Counted from the first letter of the stretch, positions 7,797-17,237 are shown. The stretch: 64,000 nt of DNA from Mangrovimicrobium sp048323675 (GCF_048323675.1 NZ_JBLWFK010000004.1:1-64000); one strand, 5' to 3'. The notes: generated from the sequence alone by a model not told the origin. Translations and numbers: made by a program.

Positions 7797-9266
7797 TCAG
7801 CTGACCGGGTAGTTCGGCGCTTCCTTGGTAATCGCGACGTCGTGCACGTGGCTCTCGGACATACCCGCTGCAGTCACCCGCACGAACTCGGGCCGGGTGC
7901 GCATGGTCTCTATATCCGGGCTGCCGGTGTAGCCCATGGCTGCGCGCACGCCGCCCATCAACTGGTGGACGATGGCGGACAGCGGGCCCTTGTAAGGCAC
8001 CCGTCCCTCGATACCCTCGGGTACCAGCTTTTCAGTACCGCGGCTGGCGTCCTGGAAGTAGCGATCCGAGGAGCCCATGTTCTGGGCCATGGCGCCGAGG
8101 CTGCCCATGCCGCGATAGGCCTTGTAGGTCCGCCCCTGGTACAGCTCCACCTCGCCGGGGGCCTCTTCGGTGCCGGCAAACATGCTGCCCATCATCACCG
8201 CGTGGGCGCCGGCGACCAGCGCCTTGGCGATATCGCCGGAGAAGCGGATACCGCCATCGGCAATCAGCGGCACACCGCTACCCTCGAGCGCCTTGGCGAC
8301 ATTGGCGACGGCGGAGATCTGCGGCACCCCGATGCCGGTGACGATACGCGTGGTGCAGATGGAACCGGGACCGATACCGACCTTGACCGCATCGGCGCCG
8401 GCTTCAAGCAGTGCAGTGGCCGCAGGTGCCGTGGCGATATTGCCGCCGATGACCTGCATGTCCGGGAAGGCCTGCTTGATGCGCTTGACCCGGGCAATCA
8501 CGTTGCGGGAGTGGCCGTGGGCGGTATCGACCACCAGCACATCCACCCCGGCCTCGACCAGCGCAGCCACGCGGTCATCGGTATCCGGGCTGGTGCCCAC
8601 GGAGGCGCCGACCCGCAACTGGCCGTGACTGTCCTTGCAGGCGTTGGGAAAGCTCTCCGCCTTGTCGAAGTCCTTCACGGTAATCATGCCGCGCAGGTCG
8701 AAATTGTCGTTCACCACCAGGATCTTCTCGATCCGGTGCTGGTGCAGCAGGCGCTGTACCTCCAGCGCGCTGGCGCCTTCCTTGACCGTTACCAGCTGGT
8801 CGCGCGGGGTCATGATGTCGGACACCAGCTTGCTGTGATCGGTCTCGAAGCGCAGGTCGCGACGGGTGACGATACCAACGAGATCACTGCCGTTGAGTAC
8901 CGGCACGCCGGAAATCCCGTGGGAGGCAGTCAGCTCCAGCAGTTCGGCGATGGTGGCGGATTGCTGGATGGTGATCGGGTTCTTGACCACCCCGCTCTCG
9001 TACTTCTTGACCTTGCGGACCTGGTCGGCCTGTTCGTAGATGGTCATGCTCTTGTGAATGATGCCGATACCGCCTTCCTGGGCCATGGCAATGGCCAGGC
9101 GGGCCTCCGTGACGGTGTCCATGGCAGCGGACAGCAGCGGGATATTCAGCTCGATTTCACGGGTGAGGCGGGTCTTCAGCGAGACGTCGGTAGCCACCAC
9201 CTCGGAGTATCCGGGCAACAGGAGGACATCGTCGAAGGTGAGGGCTTCCTCGGCTATACGCAACAT
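7797..9266 (-). CDS. guaB: inosine-5'-monophosphate dehydrogenase
   Basis: The protein has 489 residues, the normal length for the NAD-dependent enzyme that converts IMP to XMP, the committed step of guanine nucleotide synthesis. The catalytic loop GPGSICTTRIVTG carries Cys304. Two CBS domains interrupt the barrel at about residues 95-205, where they can sense purine nucleotides. The flap region GSSDRYFQ and the C-terminal VRAAMGYTG are conserved. A strong promoter lies in the 80-base gap shared with divergent xseA. guaA follows after a 108-base gap with hairpin repeats. Confidence 0.98.
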   Translation of the reverse strand: MLRIAEEALTFDDVLLLPGYSEVVATDVSLKTRLTREIELNIPLLSAAMDTVTEARLAIAMAQEGGIGIIHKSMTIYEQADQVRKVKKYESGVVKNPITIQQSATIAELLELTASHGISGVPVLNGSDLVGIVTRRDLRFETDHSKLVSDIMTPRDQLVTVKEGASALEVQRLLHQHRIEKILVVNDNFDLRGMITVKDFDKAESFPNACKDSHGQLRVGASVGTSPDTDDRVAALVEAGVDVLVVDTAHGHSRNVIARVKRIKQAFPDMQVIGGNIATAPAATALLEAGADAVKVGIGPGSICTTRIVTGIGVPQISAVANVAKALEGSGVPLIADGGIRFSGDIAKALVAGAHAVMMGSMFAGTEEAPGEVELYQGRTYKAYRGMGSLGAMAQNMGSSDRYFQDASRGTEKLVPEGIEGRVPYKGPLSAIVHQLMGGVRAAMGYTGSPDIETMRTRPEFVRVTAAGMSESHVHDVAITKEAPNYPVS

Positions 9267-9305
9267 GTGGCGATCTCCGGCTGGCAGGTTCAGGGTAAAC
9301 GTGCA

Positions 9306-9335
9306 ATTATAATTCTTTGGTCCACCCGCAGTAAA
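9306..9335 (-). promoter_or_regulatory. sigma-70 promoter for guaB
   Basis: Read on the minus strand, TTTACT (9330-9335) and a perfect TATAAT (9306-9311) are 18 bases apart and lie about 40 bases upstream of the guaB ATG. The -10 sits in the palindrome AATTATAATT, so a TATAAT is also present on the plus strand at 9308-9313. It could serve xseA, although its -35 is poor. Confidence 0.7.
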
Positions 9336-9346
9336 TATAAGTTCCT

Positions 9347-10735
9347 GTGCACGATTCCCTCTCTCCAGGCCCCGATACCGCCACCCTCAGCGTCACCGAG
9401 CTCAATCGCAAGGTTCGCCTGCTCCTCGAGGGGCATTTCGACTTCGTCTGGGTGGAGGGGGAGATCAGCAATTTCGCCGCCCCCTCCTCCGGGCACTGGT
9501 ACTTCTCCCTCAAGGACAGTGCCGCCCAGGTGCGCTGCGCCATGTTCCGCAACCGCAACCAGCGGGTGCGGTTCCGGCCGGCGAACGGCGACCATATCCG
9601 CCTGCGCTGCCGGGTCTCGCTCTACGAGGGCCGCGGCGAGTTCCAGCTCATCGCCGAGTACATGGAACAGGCCGGAGCCGGAGCCCTGCAGGCCGCCTTC
9701 GAGGCCCTGAAAACCCGGCTGCTGCAGGAGGGGCTGTTCGATCCGGCGCGCAAACAACCCCTGCCGGCCAGCGTTTCCCGGCTCGGCGTGATCACCTCGC
9801 CTACCGGCGCCGCCATTCACGACATCCTCACCGTGCTGAAACGGCGCAGCCCCGCCATCGAAGTCTATATCCTGCCGGTGGCGGTCCAGGGCGAGGGCGC
9901 GGCCGCCCAGATCGTCGCGGCCATCGAGCGCGCCAATCGCCTTGCCGCCAGCGGAGCAGTTCCCCTGGATGCGCTGATCGTCGGCCGCGGGGGCGGATCG
10001 CTGGAGGACCTGTGGGCCTTCAATGAGGAAATCGTCGCCCGGGCCATCGCCGCCAGCGCCCTGCCGATAGTCAGCGCGGTCGGCCACGAGGTGGATTTCA
10101 GTATTGCCGACATGGCCGCCGACCAGCGCGCGGCGACCCCCTCGGCGGCGGCCGAGATGCTGAGCCCGGACCAGCGCGAGCAACTCGCCCTGCTGGCGAA
10201 AATGGAGGCCGACCTGCGCCGCGCCGTGCAGCGCAAGCTGGCGGAGGCGCGCACCCGCCTCGACCACCTGCGCAGCCGCCTCAAACATCCCGGCGCCCGA
10301 CTGCGCGAGCAGTCCCAGCGCCTCGACGAACTCGAGCAGCGTCTGATCCGCGCCCAGGGCAACCTGCTGGCCCGCAAGCGGGGCGAACTGGCCCTGCTGG
10401 AATCGCGCCTGCTGGCAAAATCGCCGGCACCGCGTATCCAGCAATGGCAACGCGACATGCAGCGCCTGCAGCAACGGATGGAAAGCGCAGTCCAGGTGCG
10501 CCTGCAGGGCGCGCGCCGGCAACTGGCCCACCTGGCCCAGATGCTGGACTCCCTCAGCCCCCTGAGCACCCTTTCAAGAGGCTACGCCATAGTGACAGAC
10601 CAGTCCGGCAAGGTGTTGGCGGACGCGGCGCAGGTGGAGCCAGGCGATACAGTAGAGGCGCGACTTGCCCGCGGCAGCCTGCGGCTCAATGTGCTGGAGA
10701 CGCGGCCGGCGGCGGAAGGGGAAGACAGGGAGTAA
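9347..10735 (+). CDS. xseA: exodeoxyribonuclease VII large subunit
   Basis: The protein has 462 residues starting at GTG 9347. An N-terminal OB fold is followed by the ExoVII catalytic region, with GVITSPTGAAIHD and the GRGGGSLEDLWAFN and GHEVDFSIADMAADQRAATPSAAAE segments typical of XseA. A long Arg/Leu/Gln-rich coiled coil (about residues 275-410) binds the small subunit. It degrades single-stranded DNA from both ends in repair. The start has no obvious ribosome site. The small-subunit gene xseB is not in the window. Confidence 0.97.
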   Translation: MHDSLSPGPDTATLSVTELNRKVRLLLEGHFDFVWVEGEISNFAAPSSGHWYFSLKDSAAQVRCAMFRNRNQRVRFRPANGDHIRLRCRVSLYEGRGEFQLIAEYMEQAGAGALQAAFEALKTRLLQEGLFDPARKQPLPASVSRLGVITSPTGAAIHDILTVLKRRSPAIEVYILPVAVQGEGAAAQIVAAIERANRLAASGAVPLDALIVGRGGGSLEDLWAFNEEIVARAIAASALPIVSAVGHEVDFSIADMAADQRAATPSAAAEMLSPDQREQLALLAKMEADLRRAVQRKLAEARTRLDHLRSRLKHPGARLREQSQRLDELEQRLIRAQGNLLARKRGELALLESRLLAKSPAPRIQQWQRDMQRLQQRMESAVQVRLQGARRQLAHLAQMLDSLSPLSTLSRGYAIVTDQSGKVLADAAQVEPGDTVEARLARGSLRLNVLETRPAAEGEDRE

Positions 10736-10762
10736 ACGGCGACCGCGCGGCCGCCGCCGAAA

Positions 10763-11410
10763 TCAGTACTTGGCGGGCAGCCGCGTGTTGATAATGATGT
10801 GCCGGCCCTCGAAGCGGATATACTCACCGATCGTCAGGTCCTTGAGGATACGCGCGACCATCTCGCGGGAGGCGCCGACGCGATCGGCGATGTCCTGCTG
10901 GGTGAGTTTTTCCGGGATGTACAGGGTGCCGTCACCGCGTTCCTCGGAGAGGTCCATCAGCACGTTGGCCACCCGGCCGTAGACATCCTGCAGCGCCAGG
11001 CTCTTCACGTCCGCGGTGAGCTTGCGCACCCGCTGGGCGAGGTTGCGCACCAGCTGCCGGGCGATATTGGGATGCTCGTCCAGCACGCGGTTGAAGTCTT
11101 CTTTGTAGATGATACAGAAACTGGACTTTTCCACGGTGCGCACGGAGGCGGAGCGGGTGGAGTCATCCAGTAGCGCCAGTTCGCCGAAGTAATCGCCGGC
11201 GCCCTGGGTGTTCATGATGAACTCCTTGCCGTTCTTGTCGGAGCAGTAGACCTTGACCTTGCCGCTCTCGATAATGAACAGGGAATCCGCTGGATCGTTT
11301 TCGTGGATCACCACGGTATTCTTTGGAAATGCACGACTGGTACTGCTGGCCGCCAGCGCTTCCAGCTCCTCTTGGTTGAGGCCCTGGAAGAGTTCTACTT
11401 GCTGCAACAT
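10763..11410 (-). CDS. Crp/Fnr-family transcriptional regulator
   Basis: The protein is 215 residues from the ATG at 11410; the frame stays open further upstream, but only Gly/Arg/Pro-rich filler is encoded there. Residues ~10-120 form a cyclic-nucleotide-binding fold (LFIIESGKVKVY, GDYFGELALLDDSTRSASV). A helix-turn-helix follows, with TQQDIADRVGASREMVARILKDL as the recognition region. There is no cysteine cluster like that of FNR, so oxygen sensing is unlikely. The ligand could be cAMP; a putative class III cyclase gene is divergently adjacent, which makes a cyclic-nucleotide link attractive but unproven. Confidence 0.92.
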   Translation of the reverse strand: MLQQVELFQGLNQEELEALAASSTSRAFPKNTVVIHENDPADSLFIIESGKVKVYCSDKNGKEFIMNTQGAGDYFGELALLDDSTRSASVRTVEKSSFCIIYKEDFNRVLDEHPNIARQLVRNLAQRVRKLTADVKSLALQDVYGRVANVLMDLSEERGDGTLYIPEKLTQQDIADRVGASREMVARILKDLTIGEYIRFEGRHIIINTRLPAKY

Positions 11411-11716
11411 CAACGCACCCGATCCTTTTTCTGATCCCTTTGGAACTCTGCCAGCAATAGTAACCCAAAGTTTCGCGGTTTCGCACCTTTGTGCGGGAAA
11501 ATATGCCGGCGCCAGTTTTTTCATCGGCCCTATCGACCCTGTCGGGCAGCGCGAGTTCCCCGGGATCACAAGTGGCAACCTCCCTGGTGAACGCTCGCGC
11601 GCTGCCGTTTCCGCCACCCCTGCGGCGATCGCCTTGGCCTGCCGACAGCGGGAGTCCCCGCACAGGTGCCACGCGAGTGCATACCACTCCCAGCACGGTG
11701 CCGCTATACTCCCCGG
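11411..11716. promoter_or_regulatory. divergent intergenic region, Crp-like regulator / receiver-cyclase operon
   Basis: No convincing gene lies here; both flanking frames are open into it but with non-protein-like content. A TATACT at 11704-11709 is a possible -10 for the rightward operon, without a good -35. I see no clean Crp-type palindrome. Confidence 0.3.
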
Positions 11717-13198
11717 ATGCCCGCCGACGAAGGACAATCCGCGCCCGTGAGTTCCACTCCCTCAGCCAACATGGCCCTCTGGAGCGACCTGTTGCTGCGC
11801 GCCGTGGCCGAGTTGCGCGATGCCTACCTGCGCCACCAGGATGAACTGCAGGCGCTGGTGCAGGAGGATTTCGCCCAGCTCTTCGACAGCGCCCAGCGGC
11901 TGGACCAGATGTTGGCGGAGGAACCCCTCGACCGGCACGGACTGCGCAATGTGCTCTCCGCCCTGCTCGGTTACGGCGAGATGCTGCGCGAGGACATCGG
12001 CACCACGCAGCCGGAACTGGACGCCGCCCTCGCTCGCCTGCTGCGCGCCGCGCAGGCGGCCAACGAAGGGGAGAGCGAGGGCGAGGCGACCGACCAGGAC
12101 AGTTCGCGACAGATCGCCAGTGAACCCGGCTTTATCCTCGCGGTAGACGACCTGCAGGAAAACCGGGAACTGGTAGCCCGCTACCTCTCGCGCTCGGGGC
12201 ACATGGTGGTGACCGCCTCGGGGGGCGGCGAAGCCCTGCACACTCTCGAGCAGGCCGACGTGGACGTGGTGCTGCTGGACCTGATGATGCCGGACATGGA
12301 CGGCCGCGAAGTGCTGCGCCGCATCAAGGAGCACCCGGACTGGCGCGCGACGCCGGTCATCGTCATTTCCGGCCGCCAGGACATGGAGGGTATCATCGAG
12401 TGTATCGAGGCGGGCGCCGACGACTACCTGTTCAAGCCCTTCAACCCGGTACTGCTGCAGGCCCGCATCAAGGCGGGGATCGAGCGCAAGCGCTGGCACG
12501 ACCGCGAGGAACTCTACCGGCAACAACTGGAGCGCAACGAGAAATTCATCCGCGCGACCTTTGGCCGCTACCTCTCCGACGAAATCGTCACCGACATCCT
12601 GGAGCGCCCCGAGGGCCTCGAACTCGGCGGTGACCTGCGCCGGGTAACCATCATGATGGCGGATATCCGCGGCTTTACCACCATCGTCGAAAACCTCGCG
12701 CCCGACCAGGTGGTGACCCTGATCAACCGCTATCTCGCCGCCATGACCGACATCATCATGGCCCACCAGGGCACCATCGACGAGTTTATCGGCGACGCCA
12801 TCCTCGCGGTTTTCGGCGCACCCCAGCATCGCGATGACGACGCCGACCGCGCGGCGCGCTGCGCACTGGCCATGCAGGCGGCCATGGCGGAGATCAACCG
12901 GCAGAATCGTGCCGATGGGCTTCCGGTGATCAGCACGGGCATCGCCCTCAATACCGGCGATGTCATTGCCGGCAATATCGGCTCCGAACGCCGCAGCAAG
13001 TACGGTTTCGTCGGCCACCCCATGAACGTGACCTCGCGCATCGAGGACGCCACCGCCGGCGGCGATATCCTCATCGCCGACAGCACTTTGGAAGCACTCG
13101 GCGATACCTACCACACCGAGGCAGTCGCGGAACCCCTGCGGGTCAAGGGGATCAACGAGGAACTGGTGGTACACCGCCTGCTGGGAGAAGAAACATGA
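11717..13198 (+). CDS. response regulator fused to class III nucleotide cyclase
   Basis: The protein is 493 residues from ATG 11717. GTG 11747 (GAAGGA 12 bases upstream) and ATG 11771 are alternatives, so the start is uncertain. Order: an N-terminal helical segment (~15-115) resembling a histidine-kinase dimerisation/phosphotransfer helix pair; a receiver domain (~125-245) with LAVDDLQENR, phospho-acceptor Asp in LLDLMMPDMDG and Lys in LFKPFNP; a linker helix; a class III cyclase domain (~310-475) with metal Asp in MMADIRGFT and GDAILAVFG. The substrate-selecting positions read Glu (GTIDEFIGD) and His (GHPMN) rather than the Lys/Asp of adenylate cyclases. It overlaps the next gene by 4 bases. 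Confidence 0.88.
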   Translation: MPADEGQSAPVSSTPSANMALWSDLLLRAVAELRDAYLRHQDELQALVQEDFAQLFDSAQRLDQMLAEEPLDRHGLRNVLSALLGYGEMLREDIGTTQPELDAALARLLRAAQAANEGESEGEATDQDSSRQIASEPGFILAVDDLQENRELVARYLSRSGHMVVTASGGGEALHTLEQADVDVVLLDLMMPDMDGREVLRRIKEHPDWRATPVIVISGRQDMEGIIECIEAGADDYLFKPFNPVLLQARIKAGIERKRWHDREELYRQQLERNEKFIRATFGRYLSDEIVTDILERPEGLELGGDLRRVTIMMADIRGFTTIVENLAPDQVVTLINRYLAAMTDIIMAHQGTIDEFIGDAILAVFGAPQHRDDDADRAARCALAMQAAMAEINRQNRADGLPVISTGIALNTGDVIAGNIGSERRSKYGFVGHPMNVTSRIEDATAGGDILIADSTLEALGDTYHTEAVAEPLRVKGINEELVVHRLLGEET

Positions 13199-13566
13199 GC
13201 AACGCGATCCTGCTGGTCGAGGACAACGAGCTCAACCGGGACATGCTGGTCCGGCGCCTCACCCGAGCCGGTATCGAGGTGATTACCGCGGGCAACGGCG
13301 AAGAGGCCCTCGAGCAGATGGTCGCGGAAAAGCCCGCCGTGGTACTGATGGACATGAACCTGCCAGTCATGGATGGCTGGACTGCCTGCCGCCGGGCCCG
13401 GGAGGACGAGCGTATCGCCCATATCCCGATTATCGCGCTCACCGCGCACGCCTCGGAGCCCGACCGCCAGGCCGCCCTGCAGGCCGGTTGCTGCGAATAC
13501 GCCACCAAGCCAATCGACTTTCCCGGCCTACTGGCCAAGATAGCCAACCTGCGGGGAGATCTCTGA
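13195..13566 (+). CDS. single-domain response regulator (receiver only)
   Basis: The protein has 123 residues and is a receiver domain with no output: acidic pair EDNE near residue 10, phospho-acceptor Asp in LMDMNLPVMDG, Thr in ALTAHA, Lys in YATKPID. This is the DivK/CheY-like style often used in phosphorelays. Its ATG overlaps the cyclase stop (ATGA), so translation is coupled. The membrane histidine kinase downstream is the natural phosphate donor. Confidence 0.93.
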   Translation: MSNAILLVEDNELNRDMLVRRLTRAGIEVITAGNGEEALEQMVAEKPAVVLMDMNLPVMDGWTACRRAREDERIAHIPIIALTAHASEPDRQAALQAGCCEYATKPIDFPGLLAKIANLRGDL

Positions 13567-13589
13567 GAGCCTGGCTCTCCACCCGCGCC

Positions 13590-15119
13590 ATGAGTTTACG
13601 CCGCCGCCTAACCCTCTCGCTGGTCACCATCCTGGTGCTGTTCGCGATCAACGTCGGCACCCACTTCTGGGGCAGCGTGGCGCGGAACGAGAGTATGGAT
13701 TCCTACCGCAAGTCGGTGACCGCGGCGCAGCTGTCCACGGACATCGAACAGCTGCTCAACGACCAGCGGCAGACCATCCTCGTACTGTCGACGATTCGCG
13801 ACAACACCGGTGACCAGCTGGACCCGGAGGAATACGCCCAGGCCAAGGGGCAGATCGAAGCCGCCCGCGCACTGATCGCCAAACTGGGCAACCTCAGCCG
13901 CAACGTCACCCGCCTGCACTACGAACGGCTGCAGGACGCCAGCACCACCTTGCTGGACCAGTGGGAAACCTTTTACGACAATTACAACGACCCGGAATTC
14001 AAGGCTGATGTCGACGACCCGCTGCCCTACCTGGAAGCGGCGCAGAAACTGAAGGAACTGGAACAGCACCAGGCCTTTATCGCGGTGCAGCGGGCCAACA
14101 TCATCGACCGCACCATCGCCCTCACCGACCGCATCACCCTGCTCGGCTTCATCGCCTCTATCGTGCTCACCGCGATCCTCGGCTTCATTCTCGTACGCTA
14201 CACCAACCAGTCACTGAAACGCCTGAAAAAAGGCGCCCAGCGACTGGGCAGCGGCGACCTCAGCTACCGCATCGACATCCTCGATGACACCGGTGAGCTC
14301 GGCGACCTGGCCAAGGCCTTCAACGAGATGTCGGACAAACTGCGCAATGCGATGTTCGAGGTCAGCCAGGCGCGGGATGCGGCGGACGAGGCCAGCGCGG
14401 CGAAGAGTATCTTCCTGGCCAACGTCTCCCACGAATTGCGCACACCGCTGAACGCGATCATCGGCTACTCGGAAATGCTCCACGACGAGTTGTCCGATCC
14501 CCACGAGATCGACCGCGAGCAGTTCCAGCAGGACCTGGAAAAGATCATCCGTTCCGGACGCCAGTTACTGGTGCTGATCAACGACATTCTCGACCTGTCG
14601 AAAATCGAGACCGGGAAGATGTCCCTGCACTGCGAGCACTTCTCCCCCGCCGAACTGCTGGAGGAGGCCTGTGACGTCATTGCGCCGCAGTTGCGCGAAC
14701 GCAATAACACACTGGAAAAAAGCGACTTTTCCCAGCTGCCCGCACTCTACAACGACGCCAGCAAGTTCCGCCAGATTTTCACCAACCTGCTGAGCAACGC
14801 CTGCAAGTTCACCGAGGGTGGCACCATCTCGGTACAGGCGAAACCCCTGAAAAACCGCCCTGACTGGGTCGAGGTGGCGATCAGCGATACCGGGATCGGC
14901 ATGAACCGGGAACAGCAGAGCCGCGTCTTCGACGCCTTTGTCCAGGCCGACGCCTCCACCAGCGCCAATTACGGCGGCACCGGGCTGGGCCTGGCGATCT
15001 GCCGGGATTTCTGCGAGTTGATGGGCGGGACTATCCGGGTACACAGCGTACCCGACGAGGGCTCCACCTTTACGGTGACACTCCCTTCTGACCCAGGGTC
15101 AGCTCACGCAGCCGTTTGA
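13590..15119 (+). CDS. membrane sensor histidine kinase
   Basis: The protein has 509 residues if it starts at ATG 13590; the open frame extends upstream into the receiver gene, so the start is uncertain. A first membrane helix lies at residues ~8-26, then a ~150-residue four-helix-bundle sensor region, a second membrane helix at ~185-205 (LLGFIASIVLTAILGFILV), a HAMP domain, HisKA with SHELRTPLNAIIGYSEML, and HATPase_c with FTNLLSNACKFT, DTGIGM and GGTGLGLAI. There is no attached receiver, fitting the separate receivers upstream. Its 3' end overlaps the convergent lipoprotein gene by 50 bases. Confidence 0.94.
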   Translation: MSLRRRLTLSLVTILVLFAINVGTHFWGSVARNESMDSYRKSVTAAQLSTDIEQLLNDQRQTILVLSTIRDNTGDQLDPEEYAQAKGQIEAARALIAKLGNLSRNVTRLHYERLQDASTTLLDQWETFYDNYNDPEFKADVDDPLPYLEAAQKLKELEQHQAFIAVQRANIIDRTIALTDRITLLGFIASIVLTAILGFILVRYTNQSLKRLKKGAQRLGSGDLSYRIDILDDTGELGDLAKAFNEMSDKLRNAMFEVSQARDAADEASAAKSIFLANVSHELRTPLNAIIGYSEMLHDELSDPHEIDREQFQQDLEKIIRSGRQLLVLINDILDLSKIETGKMSLHCEHFSPAELLEEACDVIAPQLRERNNTLEKSDFSQLPALYNDASKFRQIFTNLLSNACKFTEGGTISVQAKPLKNRPDWVEVAISDTGIGMNREQQSRVFDAFVQADASTSANYGGTGLGLAICRDFCELMGGTIRVHSVPDEGSTFTVTLPSDPGSAHAAV

Positions 15120-15660
15120 TGGTTTCCTCGCGCTTGGCGAGGTCCGCGCGCAGCGCCTGGTTCTCCGTCTGCAATTCATCCACCCGCCGGGCATCGCCGA
15201 GGAAGTTTTGCAGCGCCTGGCGCATGAGCAGCACCTGGGGATGGGGATTCAATCCGCGCCAGTCCTGCTTGTCGAGGGATTGCAACGCGGTCCTGGCGCG
15301 CGCCAGGTTGCGCTCGGGATTGACCGCCAGCGCATCGATATAGGCCTGTGCAACCGCACTTTCCCATCGCGCGACCGGGGTATCTTCCAGGCGCTGGTAG
15401 CGCTGGAAGTACTGCCGCCCCTCGACGATATTGCCGGCGGCGAGCGCCGCCATGCCCTTTTCCAGGAAGGTGTAGTCAGCCGTACTGGACGGCAGCTGGG
15501 AGCAGTTGCAATCCGGACCCTGGTCCAGGTTGAGCTGGATGTCCGGCGTTGCCGCAGGCTCGGCACTCGCCGGGGACTCCGCCTGGGGCGCCTGGGCGCA
15601 GGCCTGCAGCAACAGCACGCAGGCCGCCAGACGACACCAATCAGGGATTCTCAGGGGCAA
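15070..15660 (-). CDS. putative lipoprotein, YfhG/QseG-like
   Basis: The protein has 196 residues. A short signal with lipobox LLLQAC predicts acylation at a Cys near residue 21 and an envelope location. The middle has a tetratricopeptide-like helical stretch (AALAAGNIVEGRQYFQRYQRLEDTP type) and the C-terminus ends in a coiled coil (VDELQTENQALRADLAKREE). This layout resembles YfhG/QseG lipoproteins that accompany sensor kinases, but the match is by architecture only. It converges on the histidine kinase and overlaps its 3' end by 50 bases. Confidence 0.75.
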   Translation of the reverse strand: MPLRIPDWCRLAACVLLLQACAQAPQAESPASAEPAATPDIQLNLDQGPDCNCSQLPSSTADYTFLEKGMAALAAGNIVEGRQYFQRYQRLEDTPVARWESAVAQAYIDALAVNPERNLARARTALQSLDKQDWRGLNPHPQVLLMRQALQNFLGDARRVDELQTENQALRADLAKREETIKRLRELTLGQKGVSP

Positions 15661-15746
15661 GGTCCGCTCCTCGCATTCAGGTCTAAAGGGATTCTAGCGC
15701 AATCGCCCCAAGGGCGGCATAGCGCCATACCCTGTTTAACAAAGCT

Positions 15747-17237
15747 TTACTCTGGACGCATATGCGGGAACAGCAGCACGTCGCGAATGGATGCTGAATC
15801 TGTGAGCAACATCACAAGTCGGTCGATACCGATGCCTTCGCCAACCGTCGGGGGCATGCCGTATTCCAGCGCGCGGATGTAATCCCCGTCGTAGTGCATG
15901 GCCTCTTCGTCGCCGGCATCCTTCTCCGCGACCTGGGCGCGGAAGCGCTCGGCCTGGTCCTCGGCGTCGTTGAGCTCGGAAAAGCCGTTGGCGATTTCGC
16001 GGCCACCGATAAAAAACTCGAAGCGTTCGGTGACGAAGGGGTCCGCATCGCTGCGCCGGGCCAGCGGCGACACCTCGGTCGGGTATTCCGTGATGAAGGT
16101 CGGCTGGTCCAGGCGGTGCTCGACGGTCTTCTCGAAAATCTCGATCTGCACCTTGCCCAGGCCCCAGCTGTCTTTCAGTTCGATTCCCAGTCCTTTGGCG
16201 ATAGCGCGGGCAGCGGACTCGTCCGCGAGCTGGCCGGCGCTGATCTCCGGGTTGTATTGGAGGATGGCATCGAAGACCGACAGCCGCGCAAAGGGCTGCG
16301 AGAAGTCGTACTCGCTGCCCTGGTAATTCACTGTGGTGCCGCCCAGCACGGTGCTGGTGAGTTCCCGCAGCATGTCCTCGGTGAGGTCCATGGCATCGTG
16401 GAAACCGGCATAGGCCCAGTAGAATTCCAGCATGGTGAACTCGGGGTTGTGCCGGGTGGAGAGTCCTTCGTTGCGGAAGTTGCGGTTGATTTCGTAGACC
16501 CGCTCGAAACCGCCCACCACCAGCCGCTTGAGGTACAGTTCCGGCGCGATGCGCAGGTACATGTCGAGGTCCAGCGCGTTGTGGTGGGTGACGAAGGGCT
16601 TGGCCGCGGCGCCGCCGGGAATTACCTGCATCATGGGCGTTTCCACTTCCATGAAGGCACGCCGGTTCATGTAGTCACGAATGAAGGTGATGATGGCCGA
16701 GCGGGTACGGAACACGTCGCGGGACTCGGGGTTCACGATCAGGTCAACGTAGCGCTGGCGGTAGCGCATCTCCTGGTCGGCCAGGCCGTGGTACTTGTCG
16801 GGCAGCGGACGCAGTGCCTTGGTCAGCAGGCGCGCCTCGCGCATGTTGATGTAGAGGTCACCCTTGCCGGACTTGTGGATCGGGCCGCTGGCGGCGACGA
16901 TGTCGCCGAGGTCCCAGCTCTTGATATCGGCGAGGGTCTCTTCGTCCAGGGCCTTGCGATCGACGTAGAGCTGGATGCTGTCCGAGCCGTCCTGGATCAG
17001 CAGGAAGGCGCCGCGATTGCGCACCAGGCGACCGGCAACGGCGTACTGCTTGTCCGCAGCTTCCAGGGCCTCCTTGTCCTCCTTGCCGTAACGCGCCTGC
17101 AGCTCGCCGGCTTCCGCGCTGCGGCGGAAGTCGTTGGGGAAGGCATTGCCGCGGTCGCGGATCGCCGCCAGCTTGCCGCGGCGCTCAGCAATCAGTTTGT
17201 TCTCGTCCCGGGCTTCGCCCGCTTCATGTTCGCTCAT
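15747..17237 (-). CDS. lysS: lysyl-tRNA synthetase, class II
   Basis: The protein is 496 residues from the ATG at 17237, which has a textbook AGGAGAG upstream; the open frame continues 44 codons further without a site. The N-terminal OB anticodon-binding domain spans about residues 60-165. The class II core follows, with motif 1 around RAFMEVETPMM, motif 2 in FRNEGLSTRHNPEFTMLEFYW and motif 3 in GEGIGIDRLVMLLTD. It charges tRNA-Lys. It follows prfB on the same strand, the gene order found in E. coli. Confidence 0.98.
   Translation of the reverse strand: MSEHEAGEARDENKLIAERRGKLAAIRDRGNAFPNDFRRSAEAGELQARYGKEDKEALEAADKQYAVAGRLVRNRGAFLLIQDGSDSIQLYVDRKALDEETLADIKSWDLGDIVAASGPIHKSGKGDLYINMREARLLTKALRPLPDKYHGLADQEMRYRQRYVDLIVNPESRDVFRTRSAIITFIRDYMNRRAFMEVETPMMQVIPGGAAAKPFVTHHNALDLDMYLRIAPELYLKRLVVGGFERVYEINRNFRNEGLSTRHNPEFTMLEFYWAYAGFHDAMDLTEDMLRELTSTVLGGTTVNYQGSEYDFSQPFARLSVFDAILQYNPEISAGQLADESAARAIAKGLGIELKDSWGLGKVQIEIFEKTVEHRLDQPTFITEYPTEVSPLARRSDADPFVTERFEFFIGGREIANGFSELNDAEDQAERFRAQVAEKDAGDEEAMHYDGDYIRALEYGMPPTVGEGIGIDRLVMLLTDSASIRDVLLFPHMRPE

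Noticed and set aside
7842..9710. Open frame of 622 codons on the plus strand
   Set aside because: It is the antisense of guaB continuing into xseA, His/Gly/Asp-rich, with no recognisable motif.
11411..11737. 109-codon N-terminal extension of the Crp/Fnr-type regulator
   Set aside because: The extension is Gly/Arg/Pro/Cys-rich and overlaps the promoter region of the divergent operon; the family start fits ATG 11410.
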